33,466 bases of DNA, from positions 1 through 33,466 of the forward strand of contig JAGWOR010000029.1 of the NCBI GenBank assembly GCA_028870845.1, read 5' to 3'. This DNA comes from Gammaproteobacteria bacterium (lineage in GTDB: Bacteria; Pseudomonadota; Gammaproteobacteria; Natronospirales; REEB76). Positions 7,948-15,345 of this stretch are shown piece by piece. The notes beneath the pieces were generated by a model. The model was given only the letters and a program-made list of their open reading frames with translations, searched no databases and was not told the DNA's origin. The position numbers were made by a program, and so were the translations under genes. Within the stretch, counting starts at the first letter, position 1; each line of letters opens with the position of its first letter.

Positions 7948-8946
7948 TCAGTTCAGCAGCCGGTGCAGCAGCACCCGTTGCACATGAAATCGGTTCTCGG
8001 CCTCGTCGATGACGCGGCTGCGGCCGCCGTCCAGCACTTCATCCGCCACCTCCACGTTGCGCCGCACCGGCAGACAGTGCAGAAACAGCGCATCATGGCT
8101 CGCGCCAGCCATGGTTTGATTGCCGATTAACCAGTCTTTGTGTGAGGCAATACGTGCAGCCGCCTGCTCCACCGCCACACTGCGGGTGGCCGGACCCCAG
8201 GCCTTGGCATACACCACCCGGCTGTCTTTCAACGCCGCCTGCTGGTCGGATGTCACCGTCACCGAACCGCCGCTGTTGGCAGCGTAGCCGCGCGCCTCGG
8301 CCAGCACCGCAGGATGCAATTCGAAGTCCGGCGGATGAGCGATCCGCACTTCGCAGCCCGCGGCTGCCGCCGTCAGCAGGAATGAATGCGGTACCGCCTT
8401 GGGCAGCGCCTTGATATGCGGCGCCCAGGTGAGCGTTACCGGCATTTTCCGCGTGTCGCCCAGCAGCTCACGCACCGTCAGCAGATCGGCCAGTCCCTGG
8501 CAGGGGTGTTCACGCGCGGATTCCATGCTGATCACCGGCACCCCGGCCAGTTCGCGGAAGGCGTTCATGACCGGATCCGCAGCGTCGGCATCGTCGTTCT
8601 GAAGCGCGCCGAAGGTGCGCACCGCCAGGGCATCCACATACCGCCCCAGCACCGGGATGGCTTCCCGGATATGCTCGGGCCGGTCGCCATCCATGACTGC
8701 GCCGCTGCGGTCCTCCAGTTTCCATACGCCGCCACCCACATCCAGCACGATGGCATTGCCGCCACCGCGCAGCATGGCGGCCTCGAACGAGGCGCGCGTG
8801 CGCAGCGAGGGGTTGAAGAACACCATGCCGAGCAGCTTGCCGGCAAGCTGCGCCCCGGGTGCGCACGTTTTCCACGCCAGCGCCTGTTGCAGAACTTCTG
8901 CGACACCGTCCACGCCCAGATCAGCGATGCGTGTGAAATGCTTCAC
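7948..8946 (-). CDS. N-succinylornithine/N-acetylornithine carbamoyltransferase (not ArgF)
   Basis: It transfers a carbamoyl group to an N-acylated ornithine, giving N-acylcitrulline. The 332-residue protein has the carbamoyl-phosphate motifs FFNPSLRTRASF (43-54), HPCQ (147-150) and HCLPVRRN (290-297). It lacks the ornithine-site features of ArgF and instead carries the AOTCase/SOTCase features: Trp75 in WKLE and Lys248 in AKAWG. The loop DGDRPEHIREAIP has Pro90. In Xanthomonas AOTCase the equivalent residue is Glu92, and in Bacteroides fragilis SOTCase it is Pro90; this position was reported to set acetyl versus succinyl specificity. Glu299 replaces the modified Lys302 of the acetyl enzyme. 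Stretches such as WAPHIKALPKAVPHSF also favour the succinyl type. Confidence is high for the N-acylornithine family and moderate for succinyl specificity. Confidence 0.85.
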   Translation of the reverse strand: MKHFTRIADLGVDGVAEVLQQALAWKTCAPGAQLAGKLLGMVFFNPSLRTRASFEAAMLRGGGNAIVLDVGGGVWKLEDRSGAVMDGDRPEHIREAIPVLGRYVDALAVRTFGALQNDDADAADPVMNAFRELAGVPVISMESAREHPCQGLADLLTVRELLGDTRKMPVTLTWAPHIKALPKAVPHSFLLTAAAAGCEVRIAHPPDFELHPAVLAEARGYAANSGGSVTVTSDQQAALKDSRVVYAKAWGPATRSVAVEQAAARIASHKDWLIGNQTMAGASHDALFLHCLPVRRNVEVADEVLDGGRSRVIDEAENRFHVQRVLLHRLLN

Positions 8947-10094
8947 GCCGCGATGCCTGCGGCGCGAAATGCCGCAATGCTCGTGAGCAGCCTGTTGACG
9001 GACTCTTCGCGCACGTTCAGCGGCGGCATGAGTCGCAGCACCTGCGGATCGTCGGAACCGCCCACCAGAATGCGATCCTGCAGCAGATGGGCCTTCAGTG
9101 CCTTGGCGTTTGGTCCGGCATTCAGGCCCAGCAACAGGCCTTCACCGCGCACCTTTTGCACCATCCCCCCCTGCAAGCCGTTACGAATCTGCGTGCCCAG
9201 GCGTGCGGCCTGCGGCATGAGCTTTTCATCCTCGATCACCTGGAGTGTCGCCAGTAGCGCCGCGCAGGCCAGCGGGCCGCCGCCAAAGGTGCTGCCCAGG
9301 TCACCCGGCCCGAGAGCCGCAGCCACCGCGGCATCCATAAGCACGCCGCCCATGGGCACGCCCGAGGCCATGCCCTTGGCACAGGTGATCATATCGGGCG
9401 CCACGCCATACAATTGCGCCGCGAATGGCGCGCCCAGCCGGCCGATGCCGGTCTGCACCTCATCGAAGATCAACAGTGCGCCTGCTGCGGAGCATTTTTC
9501 CCGCAGCTGTGCGAACCATTGGGCATTGGCGGTTTTTACTCCCGCCATGGACTGGATGGGTTCCACGATCACCGCGGCCACCTGTGAGAAATCCGCAGCC
9601 GCCAGCGCCGCCGGATCCGCAAACGGCAGGAAGCGCGTTGGCGCCAGAAAATCCTGATAGTCCTTCCTCAAACCCGGCGCATCGGTAACCGACAGGGCCA
9701 GGAGTGAACGGCCGTGGAAAGCGCCCTGAAACGCCGCCAGCTGTTTGCGGCCGGTGAGTTTGAGGGCGATCTTGAGCGCGCTTTCGTTGGCCTCGGCGCC
9801 GGAGTTGCAGAAGAACACCGAAGCCATGCCGGCGCCGGCAAATTCAACCAGCCGGGCAGCCGCCAGGTTGCGTACCGGCAATTGCGCGGCGGCGGAATAG
9901 AAAATCAGCTTGCGGGCCTGTGCGGCGATGGCCGTGGTCACCGCCGGATGGCAGTGACCGGTGCTGGCCACGCAATGGCCGCCATAGAAGTCCAGGTATT
10001 CGTTTCCCTGGTCATCAAACACACGGTCCGCTTCGCCTGCGACCAGGGGAAAACCATAGGGAGTATAGGTGGGAAGCAGGGATGGAAGCGCCAT
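8943..10094 (-). CDS. argD: acetylornithine/succinylornithine aminotransferase (ArgD-like)
   Basis: This is a class III pyridoxal-phosphate aminotransferase that converts the N-acylglutamate semialdehyde to N-acylornithine. The protein has 383 residues. It shows NSGAEANESALK (97-108), the pyridine-N aspartate in FDEVQTGIGR (Asp211) and the Schiff-base lysine in TCAKGMASG (Lys240). The N-terminal motif YLDFYGGHCVASTGHCHP differs from the enterobacterial ArgD and looks like the form found next to SOTCase. It is the first gene of the operon, 141 bases from the divergent argR. Its stop overlaps the carbamoyltransferase start by four bases. Confidence 0.92.
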   Translation of the reverse strand: MALPSLLPTYTPYGFPLVAGEADRVFDDQGNEYLDFYGGHCVASTGHCHPAVTTAIAAQARKLIFYSAAAQLPVRNLAAARLVEFAGAGMASVFFCNSGAEANESALKIALKLTGRKQLAAFQGAFHGRSLLALSVTDAPGLRKDYQDFLAPTRFLPFADPAALAAADFSQVAAVIVEPIQSMAGVKTANAQWFAQLREKCSAAGALLIFDEVQTGIGRLGAPFAAQLYGVAPDMITCAKGMASGVPMGGVLMDAAVAAALGPGDLGSTFGGGPLACAALLATLQVIEDEKLMPQAARLGTQIRNGLQGGMVQKVRGEGLLLGLNAGPNAKALKAHLLQDRILVGGSDDPQVLRLMPPLNVREESVNRLLTSIAAFRAAGIAA

Positions 10095-10235
10095 TATCGG
10101 CCAGCCACCACGTATAAATATGCATGCATTGGTGAATACGACTGTGATAGGATGGTATATAATTCGGATTTATACATATTAATACGGAATAATGCAAGCG
10201 CATTATTCCCTGTCCACGCACCAGGCGAAGCATCC
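10095..10235. promoter_or_regulatory. divergent argD / argR control region
   Basis: This AT-rich stretch lies in GC-rich surroundings between two divergent starts. A TATAAT box at 10158-10163 faces argR, without a clear -35. ATGCATGCAT at 10120-10129 and a TGAAT half-site at 10133-10137 lie on the operon side. A perfect dyad, GGAATAATGC-AAGC-GCATTATTCC, spans 10186-10209. ArgR proteins bind 18-base AT-rich dyads, so this is the natural operator candidate for both directions. The ribosome site for argR (AGGCGAAG, from 10223) follows it. Confidence 0.6.
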
Positions 10236-10643
10236 ATGACACTCGACGAATCCATTCTCAAGCTGACCGCCGAGCGGGAAATCACCGATCAATCGGTGTT
10301 CCTGCAACTGCTAAGAAACGCCGGACATGCGGTGACCCAGCCGACCCTGTCACGGCACCTGAAGAAACTGGGCATCCAGAAAGTCACCGGTCGCTATCAG
10401 CAGCTGGAATCGCTGCCGGAGCCGCCACCGGTATTTTCCCTGACCCAGGTGCCGCCCAACCTGGTCATCATCCGCACCCGCCCCGGCTATGCCCAGCCGC
10501 TGGCGGTCAGGCTCGACCAGCAGAAAATCGACGGCGTCGGCGGCACCCTGGCGGGCGATGACACGGTATTCATTGCCGTGGCTGCGCCCGCCCGCTGCGA
10601 AGTAGTGGCGGCCACCATCGAAAACCTGCTGGCGCCCGCTTAG
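10236..10643 (+). CDS. argR: ArgR-family arginine repressor
   Basis: ArgR is an arginine-responsive transcription factor. The 135-residue protein has an N-terminal winged helix (recognition part VTQPTLSRHLKKLG, 33-46). The C-terminal oligomerisation and arginine-binding domain carries GTLAGDDT (103-110), the family hallmark. The frame is open far upstream only as a shadow of argD; the ATG at 10236 follows AGGCGAAG and gives the usual N-terminus. It is slightly shorter than the 150-residue enterobacterial protein. Its divergent placement suggests it represses both itself and the arginine operon. Confidence 0.93.
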   Translation: MTLDESILKLTAEREITDQSVFLQLLRNAGHAVTQPTLSRHLKKLGIQKVTGRYQQLESLPEPPPVFSLTQVPPNLVIIRTRPGYAQPLAVRLDQQKIDGVGGTLAGDDTVFIAVAAPARCEVVAATIENLLAPA

Positions 10644-10799
10644 CCGGCTAGGCCGGCGGAAGCCTACGCTACAGAACCAATCCACCGCGGGATTGTCAGC
10701 TGTTATTGACGCAGTAGAGCAAGCATAATCGAACTGCGCGAGCCCGCTTTGCAGCCATCCTTGGTTTCAAAAATATTCCAGCTTATACAGGAGTGCTTT

Positions 10800-12707
10800 A
10801 TGAAACGTCCAGCTGTGCTCATATGCCTGAGCATCCTGCCGCTATGGCTGGCTGCCTTACAACCTGTCCGGGCGGATGCGCCCAATGCCGGCGCCATCGC
10901 CCTGGCCACGAAAAGTAATCCGGAAATCCTGGTTGTGGATGCCCGCGACGCGGGCCGCGGACTGATGACGGCTGACATGCGCATTCCCGTCAAACCAGGG
11001 CCCTTCACTTTCGTGTATCCAAAATGGGTGCCGGGTGAGCACGGCCCCACCGGACCGCTTAGCGACATCTCGCAACTCAAGGTATCGGCCGACGGTCAAG
11101 CGCTTGCCTGGCGGCGAGATCAGGTGGACATGTACGCCTTTCACGTGGATGTGCCCAAAGGAGTGTCCGATCTCAAGGTGCAGTTCACCGTGCTGGTCAA
11201 CGCCCGGGGCGACGTGATGTCCACGCCCAACCTGCTGATCCTCAACTGGAACCGCGCGTTGTTCTACCAGGACGACACCAACGCCAGCCGCGTGTATTTC
11301 AAGCCCAGCATCATCCTCCCGGCCGGCTGGAGCTACGGCACCGCCCTGCCCGGCGCGCGGCAAACCGGCGAACGCGTGGATTTCGCCGAAGTGCCCCTCA
11401 ACATGCTGGTGGACTCGCCGCTGGATGCCGGCATTTATTACCGGCACATCGAACTCTGGCACCGGGGCGATGCCCATCAGATGCTGGACATCTTCGCCGA
11501 CAAGCCCCAGGACCTGGACATACCGGCGTCGCTGGTCGCGGAATACAGGCACATGGCGCCGGAGGCACTGGCGCTGTACGGCGCGCGCCACTGGAATGTG
11601 TATCACTCGCTGCTGACGTTATCCAACGCCATCGGCTTCCAGGGTATCGAACATCACCAGTCCAGTGACGACCGCGCGCCGGATAATTTCATGACCGAAC
11701 CCGAGGTGCAGCTGGTTTCCGGCGACCTGCTCACCCATGAGTTCTCGCATTCCTGGAACGGCAAATACCGCCGGCCGTTTGACCTGTGGCAGCCGAACTT
11801 CCAGATGCCGGAACACACCGAGCTGCTGTGGGTATACGAAGGCATGAATCAGTACCTGGGTGACCTGCTGTCCTTCCGTTGCGGAATCCGCAAACCGGCC
11901 GAATATCCGCAATACCTGGCCATGATCTACAGCAACATGGCCAACGAGCCCGGCCGGCTCACCGAACCGCTGATCGACACCACCACGGCGGCGCCGTATC
12001 TATACGAAGCGCGCGGCAGCTATCCCGAGACCCGCCGCACCGCCGGCGATTTCTATACCGAGGGCGAGCTGATGTGGCTGGACGTGGACACCATCATCCG
12101 CGAGAAAACCCACGGCAAAAAATCCCTGGATACCTTCCTGCACCTGTACGCCGGCCCGCCGGACACCGGCCCCATCACCAAGACCTATACGCGTGCCGAT
12201 ATCGAGAAACTCCTGAATGAAGTGGCACCCTACGACTGGCATGCGTTCTTCCAGAAACACGTCTATGAGGTCGCGCCCCAACCGCCCACCCGCGAACTGG
12301 CGCGCGCCGGCTGGCGGCTGGTATATACCGGCAAACCCAATATTTTCATGCAGGCCCGTGACAAGCAGTTCCATATTGACGACCAGTGGCTGACCTACGG
12401 AATCAAGATCAATAAACAGGCTGAAATCATGGATGTACGGCAGGGATCGCCCGCCTGGGACGCGGGGCTGGCCCCGGGCATGAAGCTCAAGGCCGTGGAT
12501 GGCCAGAGCTATACGAAAAAAGTGCTGAGCTACGTGCTGGAGCAATCACAGCATTCCACCCAAGCCACGGCATTCCTGGTGGAGCAGGACGGCTGGTATC
12601 ACACCTACCAGGTGAACTACCGCGGCGGCCCGCGCTACCCGCACCTGGTGCGCATACCGGGTACGCCCGACATGCTGGCCCGCATCATGGCGCCGCACGC
12701 CGCCTGA
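10800..12707 (+). CDS. secreted M61-family metallopeptidase with PDZ domain
   Basis: This is a glycyl-aminopeptidase-like zinc peptidase of family M61, 635 residues. A signal peptide covers about residues 1-27 (basic start, hydrophobic core to about 20, ADA near the cleavage point), so it acts in the periplasm or outside. The zinc motif is HEFSHSWN (313-320), with the third ligand region WVYEG (344-348). A PDZ-like domain lies around 535-620 (RQGSPAWDAGLAPGMKL). The ATG at 10800 follows CAGGAG and starts the signal peptide; an in-frame upstream ATG at 10749 would bury it. The gene is unlinked in function to argR upstream and ends at a strong hairpin. The substrate is unknown. Confidence 0.9.
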   Translation: MKRPAVLICLSILPLWLAALQPVRADAPNAGAIALATKSNPEILVVDARDAGRGLMTADMRIPVKPGPFTFVYPKWVPGEHGPTGPLSDISQLKVSADGQALAWRRDQVDMYAFHVDVPKGVSDLKVQFTVLVNARGDVMSTPNLLILNWNRALFYQDDTNASRVYFKPSIILPAGWSYGTALPGARQTGERVDFAEVPLNMLVDSPLDAGIYYRHIELWHRGDAHQMLDIFADKPQDLDIPASLVAEYRHMAPEALALYGARHWNVYHSLLTLSNAIGFQGIEHHQSSDDRAPDNFMTEPEVQLVSGDLLTHEFSHSWNGKYRRPFDLWQPNFQMPEHTELLWVYEGMNQYLGDLLSFRCGIRKPAEYPQYLAMIYSNMANEPGRLTEPLIDTTTAAPYLYEARGSYPETRRTAGDFYTEGELMWLDVDTIIREKTHGKKSLDTFLHLYAGPPDTGPITKTYTRADIEKLLNEVAPYDWHAFFQKHVYEVAPQPPTRELARAGWRLVYTGKPNIFMQARDKQFHIDDQWLTYGIKINKQAEIMDVRQGSPAWDAGLAPGMKLKAVDGQSYTKKVLSYVLEQSQHSTQATAFLVEQDGWYHTYQVNYRGGPRYPHLVRIPGTPDMLARIMAPHAA

Positions 12708-12718
12708 CATCCAAACAA

Positions 12719-12749
12719 AACGCCCGGATCACCGCCGGATCCGGGCGTT
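12719..12749. terminator. terminator shared by the convergent M61 peptidase and methyltransferase genes
   Basis: A 12-base-pair perfect stem (AACGCCCGGATC / GATCCGGGCGTT) has a 7-base loop. On the minus strand it runs into TTTTGTTTGG, giving an intrinsic terminator for the leftward methyltransferase group. On the plus strand the tail is weak (TTCC), though the stem alone may stop the peptidase transcript. Confidence 0.85.
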
Positions 12750-12768
12750 CCTGCTGCGCCGATTGGCT

Positions 12769-13362
12769 TCAATGGACGGCGATGATCTGCACGGTGGCGC
12801 CCATGCCGGTATGGTAAAGGCCCTCGCGCACCTCGCGCTCCAGCTCGCGGCCAAGAATCAGGCGCAGGGGCGAGACCTCGGTGCGCAGGCCCTCCAGCGT
12901 CATGAGCCGTTCCGGATCACGCGGCCCGCCGGTGCCAAAGGACGGCTGACGCGGGGTATAGGCCTCCAGCAGAAACACTCCCTCTGGCGCCAGCAGTTGC
13001 GCAAGCCGTGCATGCATGCGGCGGCGGGCGGCTTGAGGGACATGCGCGAAGATCGAGACGATGCCCGTGAATATGCCTTGCGGTTCATACACCGCCAGGT
13101 CGCCGTGCACCAGGTTGAGTTTCACTGCACGCTCGCGCGCAAGACGCTCCGCCTTGCGCAGGCCCTGGATGGAAAAATCCACCATGGTGACCTGGTGTCC
13201 CAGGCCCGCCAGATACACCGCATTCCTGCCCTCGCCATCCGCCAGGCATAGGATCCGGCCGGTGGGAATTCTGGCAGCCTCGGCGCGCAGGAATTCATTC
13301 GGTTCCCGCCCATAGGCATATTCATCCGCCTGGTAACGTTCATCCCAATACTGGCTATCCAT
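12769..13362 (-). CDS. class I SAM-dependent methyltransferase (TehB-like)
   Basis: This is a small methyltransferase of 197 residues. The N-terminus WDERYQADEYAYGREPNEFL is typical of the group around TehB and thiopurine-type methyltransferases. The SAM-binding motif is ILCLADGEGRNAVYLA (about 37-52), followed by VTMVDFS (motif II) and a GDLAVYE acidic stretch. A good ribosome site (AGGAG) precedes the ATG. It follows the glutathione S-transferase gene by 20 bases and is last before a terminator. Pairing with a GST suggests handling of electrophiles or metalloids, but that is inference. Confidence 0.85.
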   Translation of the reverse strand: MDSQYWDERYQADEYAYGREPNEFLRAEAARIPTGRILCLADGEGRNAVYLAGLGHQVTMVDFSIQGLRKAERLARERAVKLNLVHGDLAVYEPQGIFTGIVSIFAHVPQAARRRMHARLAQLLAPEGVFLLEAYTPRQPSFGTGGPRDPERLMTLEGLRTEVSPLRLILGRELEREVREGLYHTGMGATVQIIAVH

Positions 13363-13382
13363 GAAAAAGGTTCTCCTGCCGT

Positions 13383-14111
13383 TTAGTCATCCAGTTCCGG
13401 ATAGTGACGGAACAGCCCGTCTTCATTGAAGGCAAGGCGTCTTCCGGAAACCAGGTAGGCGGCGATACGCGGACGCTGCTGTACATGGTCATGCAAGGCC
13501 AGGATACCGGGATATTTTTTCTCTACGCGGGACAGGTGCCGCGGGAACGCGTAGCGCAGTCCTTCCATCACCTGGAACAGGGACAGATCCGGATAGCTGA
13601 GTTTGTCGCCCACCAGGAACTGCTTGCCGGATGGGTTCTGAAGCAGCACTCTCTCGAAGTAGCCCAGGTATTTTGGCAAGCGCTGTTTCAGGAACAATTG
13701 GCTGCGCTTGCGCGCCTCCGGTTTCTGATCCTGGTAGTACTCCGTGGGCCCCAGCGGATGGTGGGTGTCGTGGATCTCCACCACCCAGTCGGTGACGGTG
13801 AGCTGCAACTGATTGGCCCAGAGACGCCCGGCTTCATCCGCCGGCGCAAGTTTCAGCTGCGCGCCCAGATACAGCAGGATGTTGGCGGTTTGTGCAATGA
13901 CGAGTTCACCATGCTTTAAAACCGGAACTGCAAATGGCGGCTTGGAAATTTTGCTGTCGCCCAGCAAGTCCTGCAGCTTGCGGACCGCCTGTTGCTCCCC
14001 ACCCGGATCCCGGGCCACATCCTGGTACTCAGCACCTGCTTCCTCCAGCGCCAGCCGGATAAATTCGCCCCGGCCCTGGATACCCGGCCAGTAATACAGT
14101 TCAAATTTCAT
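13383..14111 (-). CDS. glutathione S-transferase family protein
   Basis: The 242-residue protein has an N-terminal thioredoxin-like domain. ELYYWPGIQGRGEFIRLALEEAG opens it, and PFAVPVLKHGELVIAQTANIL holds the cis-proline and the glutathione gamma-glutamyl contact. An all-helical C-terminal domain contains GDKLSYPDLSLF. The overall look is close to sigma/mu-like GSTs. The ribosome site AGGTGG precedes the ATG. It sits between a small membrane protein and a methyltransferase on the same strand. The substrate is unknown. Confidence 0.88.
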   Translation of the reverse strand: MKFELYYWPGIQGRGEFIRLALEEAGAEYQDVARDPGGEQQAVRKLQDLLGDSKISKPPFAVPVLKHGELVIAQTANILLYLGAQLKLAPADEAGRLWANQLQLTVTDWVVEIHDTHHPLGPTEYYQDQKPEARKRSQLFLKQRLPKYLGYFERVLLQNPSGKQFLVGDKLSYPDLSLFQVMEGLRYAFPRHLSRVEKKYPGILALHDHVQQRPRIAAYLVSGRRLAFNEDGLFRHYPELDD

Positions 14112-14167
14112 ATGCCACCTGCCTGCCGGAATCAGCCGTCATGCGCATGCACACCGCCGTTATCGTT

Positions 14168-14398
14168 TCAGCCCCGCCGGAACGGCCAGAAAAGTTCACC
14201 GGCTCCGAGTTTCCTGCCTTTATAGGCAACGCGCGCCCACACGCTTCCCCACCAAATTGCCGCGATCGCAACCACGGCAATGATCCAGCGGTGTCTTGCC
14301 GCTCCCGCCAGCAGCGCAAACGCGCCGGCCAGCAGGAATACGCCCGCCAGTCCGGCTGCCAAGCCGCGTTCCAGTGGAGTGAGTCGTGATCGGTTCAT
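14168..14398 (-). CDS. small two-helix membrane protein, unknown
   Basis: The 76-residue protein begins MNRSRLTPLERGLAAG. It has two predicted membrane segments, about residues 13-33 and 37-57, and a basic C-terminus ending in FWPFRRG. The frame is open further upstream, but that part is a shadow of the ABC permease; the ATG at 14398 gives a sensible short protein with positive-inside flanks. The ribosome site is weak. I do not recognise a family. The position between the permease and GST genes on the same strand suggests co-transcription. Confidence 0.55.
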   Translation of the reverse strand: MNRSRLTPLERGLAAGLAGVFLLAGAFALLAGAARHRWIIAVVAIAAIWWGSVWARVAYKGRKLGAGELFWPFRRG

Positions 14399-14538
14399 GA
14401 AGACACGCCGCCCCGCGATCTGCCTGTCGTGCATGCGCCTGCTGAAATTGCCGTTGATTGTAGCAACCGTTGGCCGTGCGCGGACGGCGGGACGGGTAAC
14501 AAAAATCCGGCTCCTGTTTGTGCGGGACCTGCAACTCC

Positions 14539-15345
14539 TCAACTGACTGTTTCGGCGCTGTAGCGCGCGATCAGGCCGGTGCGCACTGCGCGGCGGTACA
14601 CGCGCATGAATGTCCAGCCCGCCAATGCCACATAAAGCAGCGCAAGTCCGCCGCCCACAGCCAGCCAGCCAAACGAAAACGGTTCGTGCGCCACCAGCGC
14701 GCGCATGCCCTCGAACACGTAGGAAGGCGGCAGCACGTAGGAGATGGCGCGCATCCAGCCGGGCAGCGTGGACAGCGGATAAAACACCCCGGCAAACGGC
14801 GATACCAGCGCCGGGATCGGCCACACGAACCACTCCGCCGCCGGCCCCAGGCGCAGCACCAGCGCACAACCGAAAATTCCCAAGGCGATGCCGGACAGGA
14901 ACAGGACCAGCAGGAATGGCACGAACATCAGCCCGTAGGCGAAAAACGAAAGGCCGAATGCCAGCGTGGCGATGCTCACCATGACCACGAGTCCCACGGT
15001 GCTGGTGGCGACGCTGCTGGCCACCAGCCCGGTAAGATACTCGTGGATAGACAAAGGTGATGCAAATATATTGAGGAAGTTCCGCGACCACACGTCCTCG
15101 AAAAACGCCATGGTCACGCCCTGCATCACCCGGGCGAGGAAATCCCAGAGCAGCACCGCACCCAGCAGCGCCGGCACGAAGTTAAAACCCGAGTGTGACA
15201 CGCTGTTCAAATAGCGGGTGATGAACCCCCACAGCACGATGTCTACCGCCACCCATGCAAACAGCGGCACCACGCGCGAAGTGCTGCCGCGCATCAGGTA
15301 ATACTGGCGCAGCAGGATAGCGGCGATGCGCTTGGCACTAGACAT
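14539..15345 (-). CDS. ABC-2 type transporter permease
   Basis: This is the membrane subunit of an ABC-2 exporter, 268 residues with six predicted helices (for example VVPLFAWVAVDIVLWGF and LAFGLSFFAYGLMFVPF). The region YPLSTLPGWMRAISYVLPPSY is the conserved stretch before the last helices. The ATG at 15345 lies inside the end of the ATPase gene (8-base overlap), so the two are coupled. An earlier in-frame ATG at 15417 would extend it by 24 residues into the ATPase and is unlikely. Such pairs export drugs, polysaccharides or lipids; the cargo is unknown. Confidence 0.88.
   Translation of the reverse strand: MSSAKRIAAILLRQYYLMRGSTSRVVPLFAWVAVDIVLWGFITRYLNSVSHSGFNFVPALLGAVLLWDFLARVMQGVTMAFFEDVWSRNFLNIFASPLSIHEYLTGLVASSVATSTVGLVVMVSIATLAFGLSFFAYGLMFVPFLLVLFLSGIALGIFGCALVLRLGPAAEWFVWPIPALVSPFAGVFYPLSTLPGWMRAISYVLPPSYVFEGMRALVAHEPFSFGWLAVGGGLALLYVALAGWTFMRVYRRAVRTGLIARYSAETVS

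Noticed and set aside
7948-8946. ordinary ornithine carbamoyltransferase (ArgF)
   Set aside because: The WKLE, DGDRPEH and AKAWG features belong to the N-acylornithine enzymes, and the ornithine-site features of ArgF are absent.
8386-9657. 423-codon open frame on the plus strand opposite the carbamoyltransferase and argD
   Set aside because: It spans two real, overlapping genes on the other strand and shows low-complexity Ser/Pro/Ala composition.
10643-10657. GCCGGC-TAG-GCCGGC hairpin after argR as a terminator
   Set aside because: Each arm is self-complementary and there is no T run; too weak to call.
10749-10799. upstream in-frame ATG for the M61 peptidase
   Set aside because: It would place 17 residues before a clear signal peptide, and the internal ATG has the better ribosome site.
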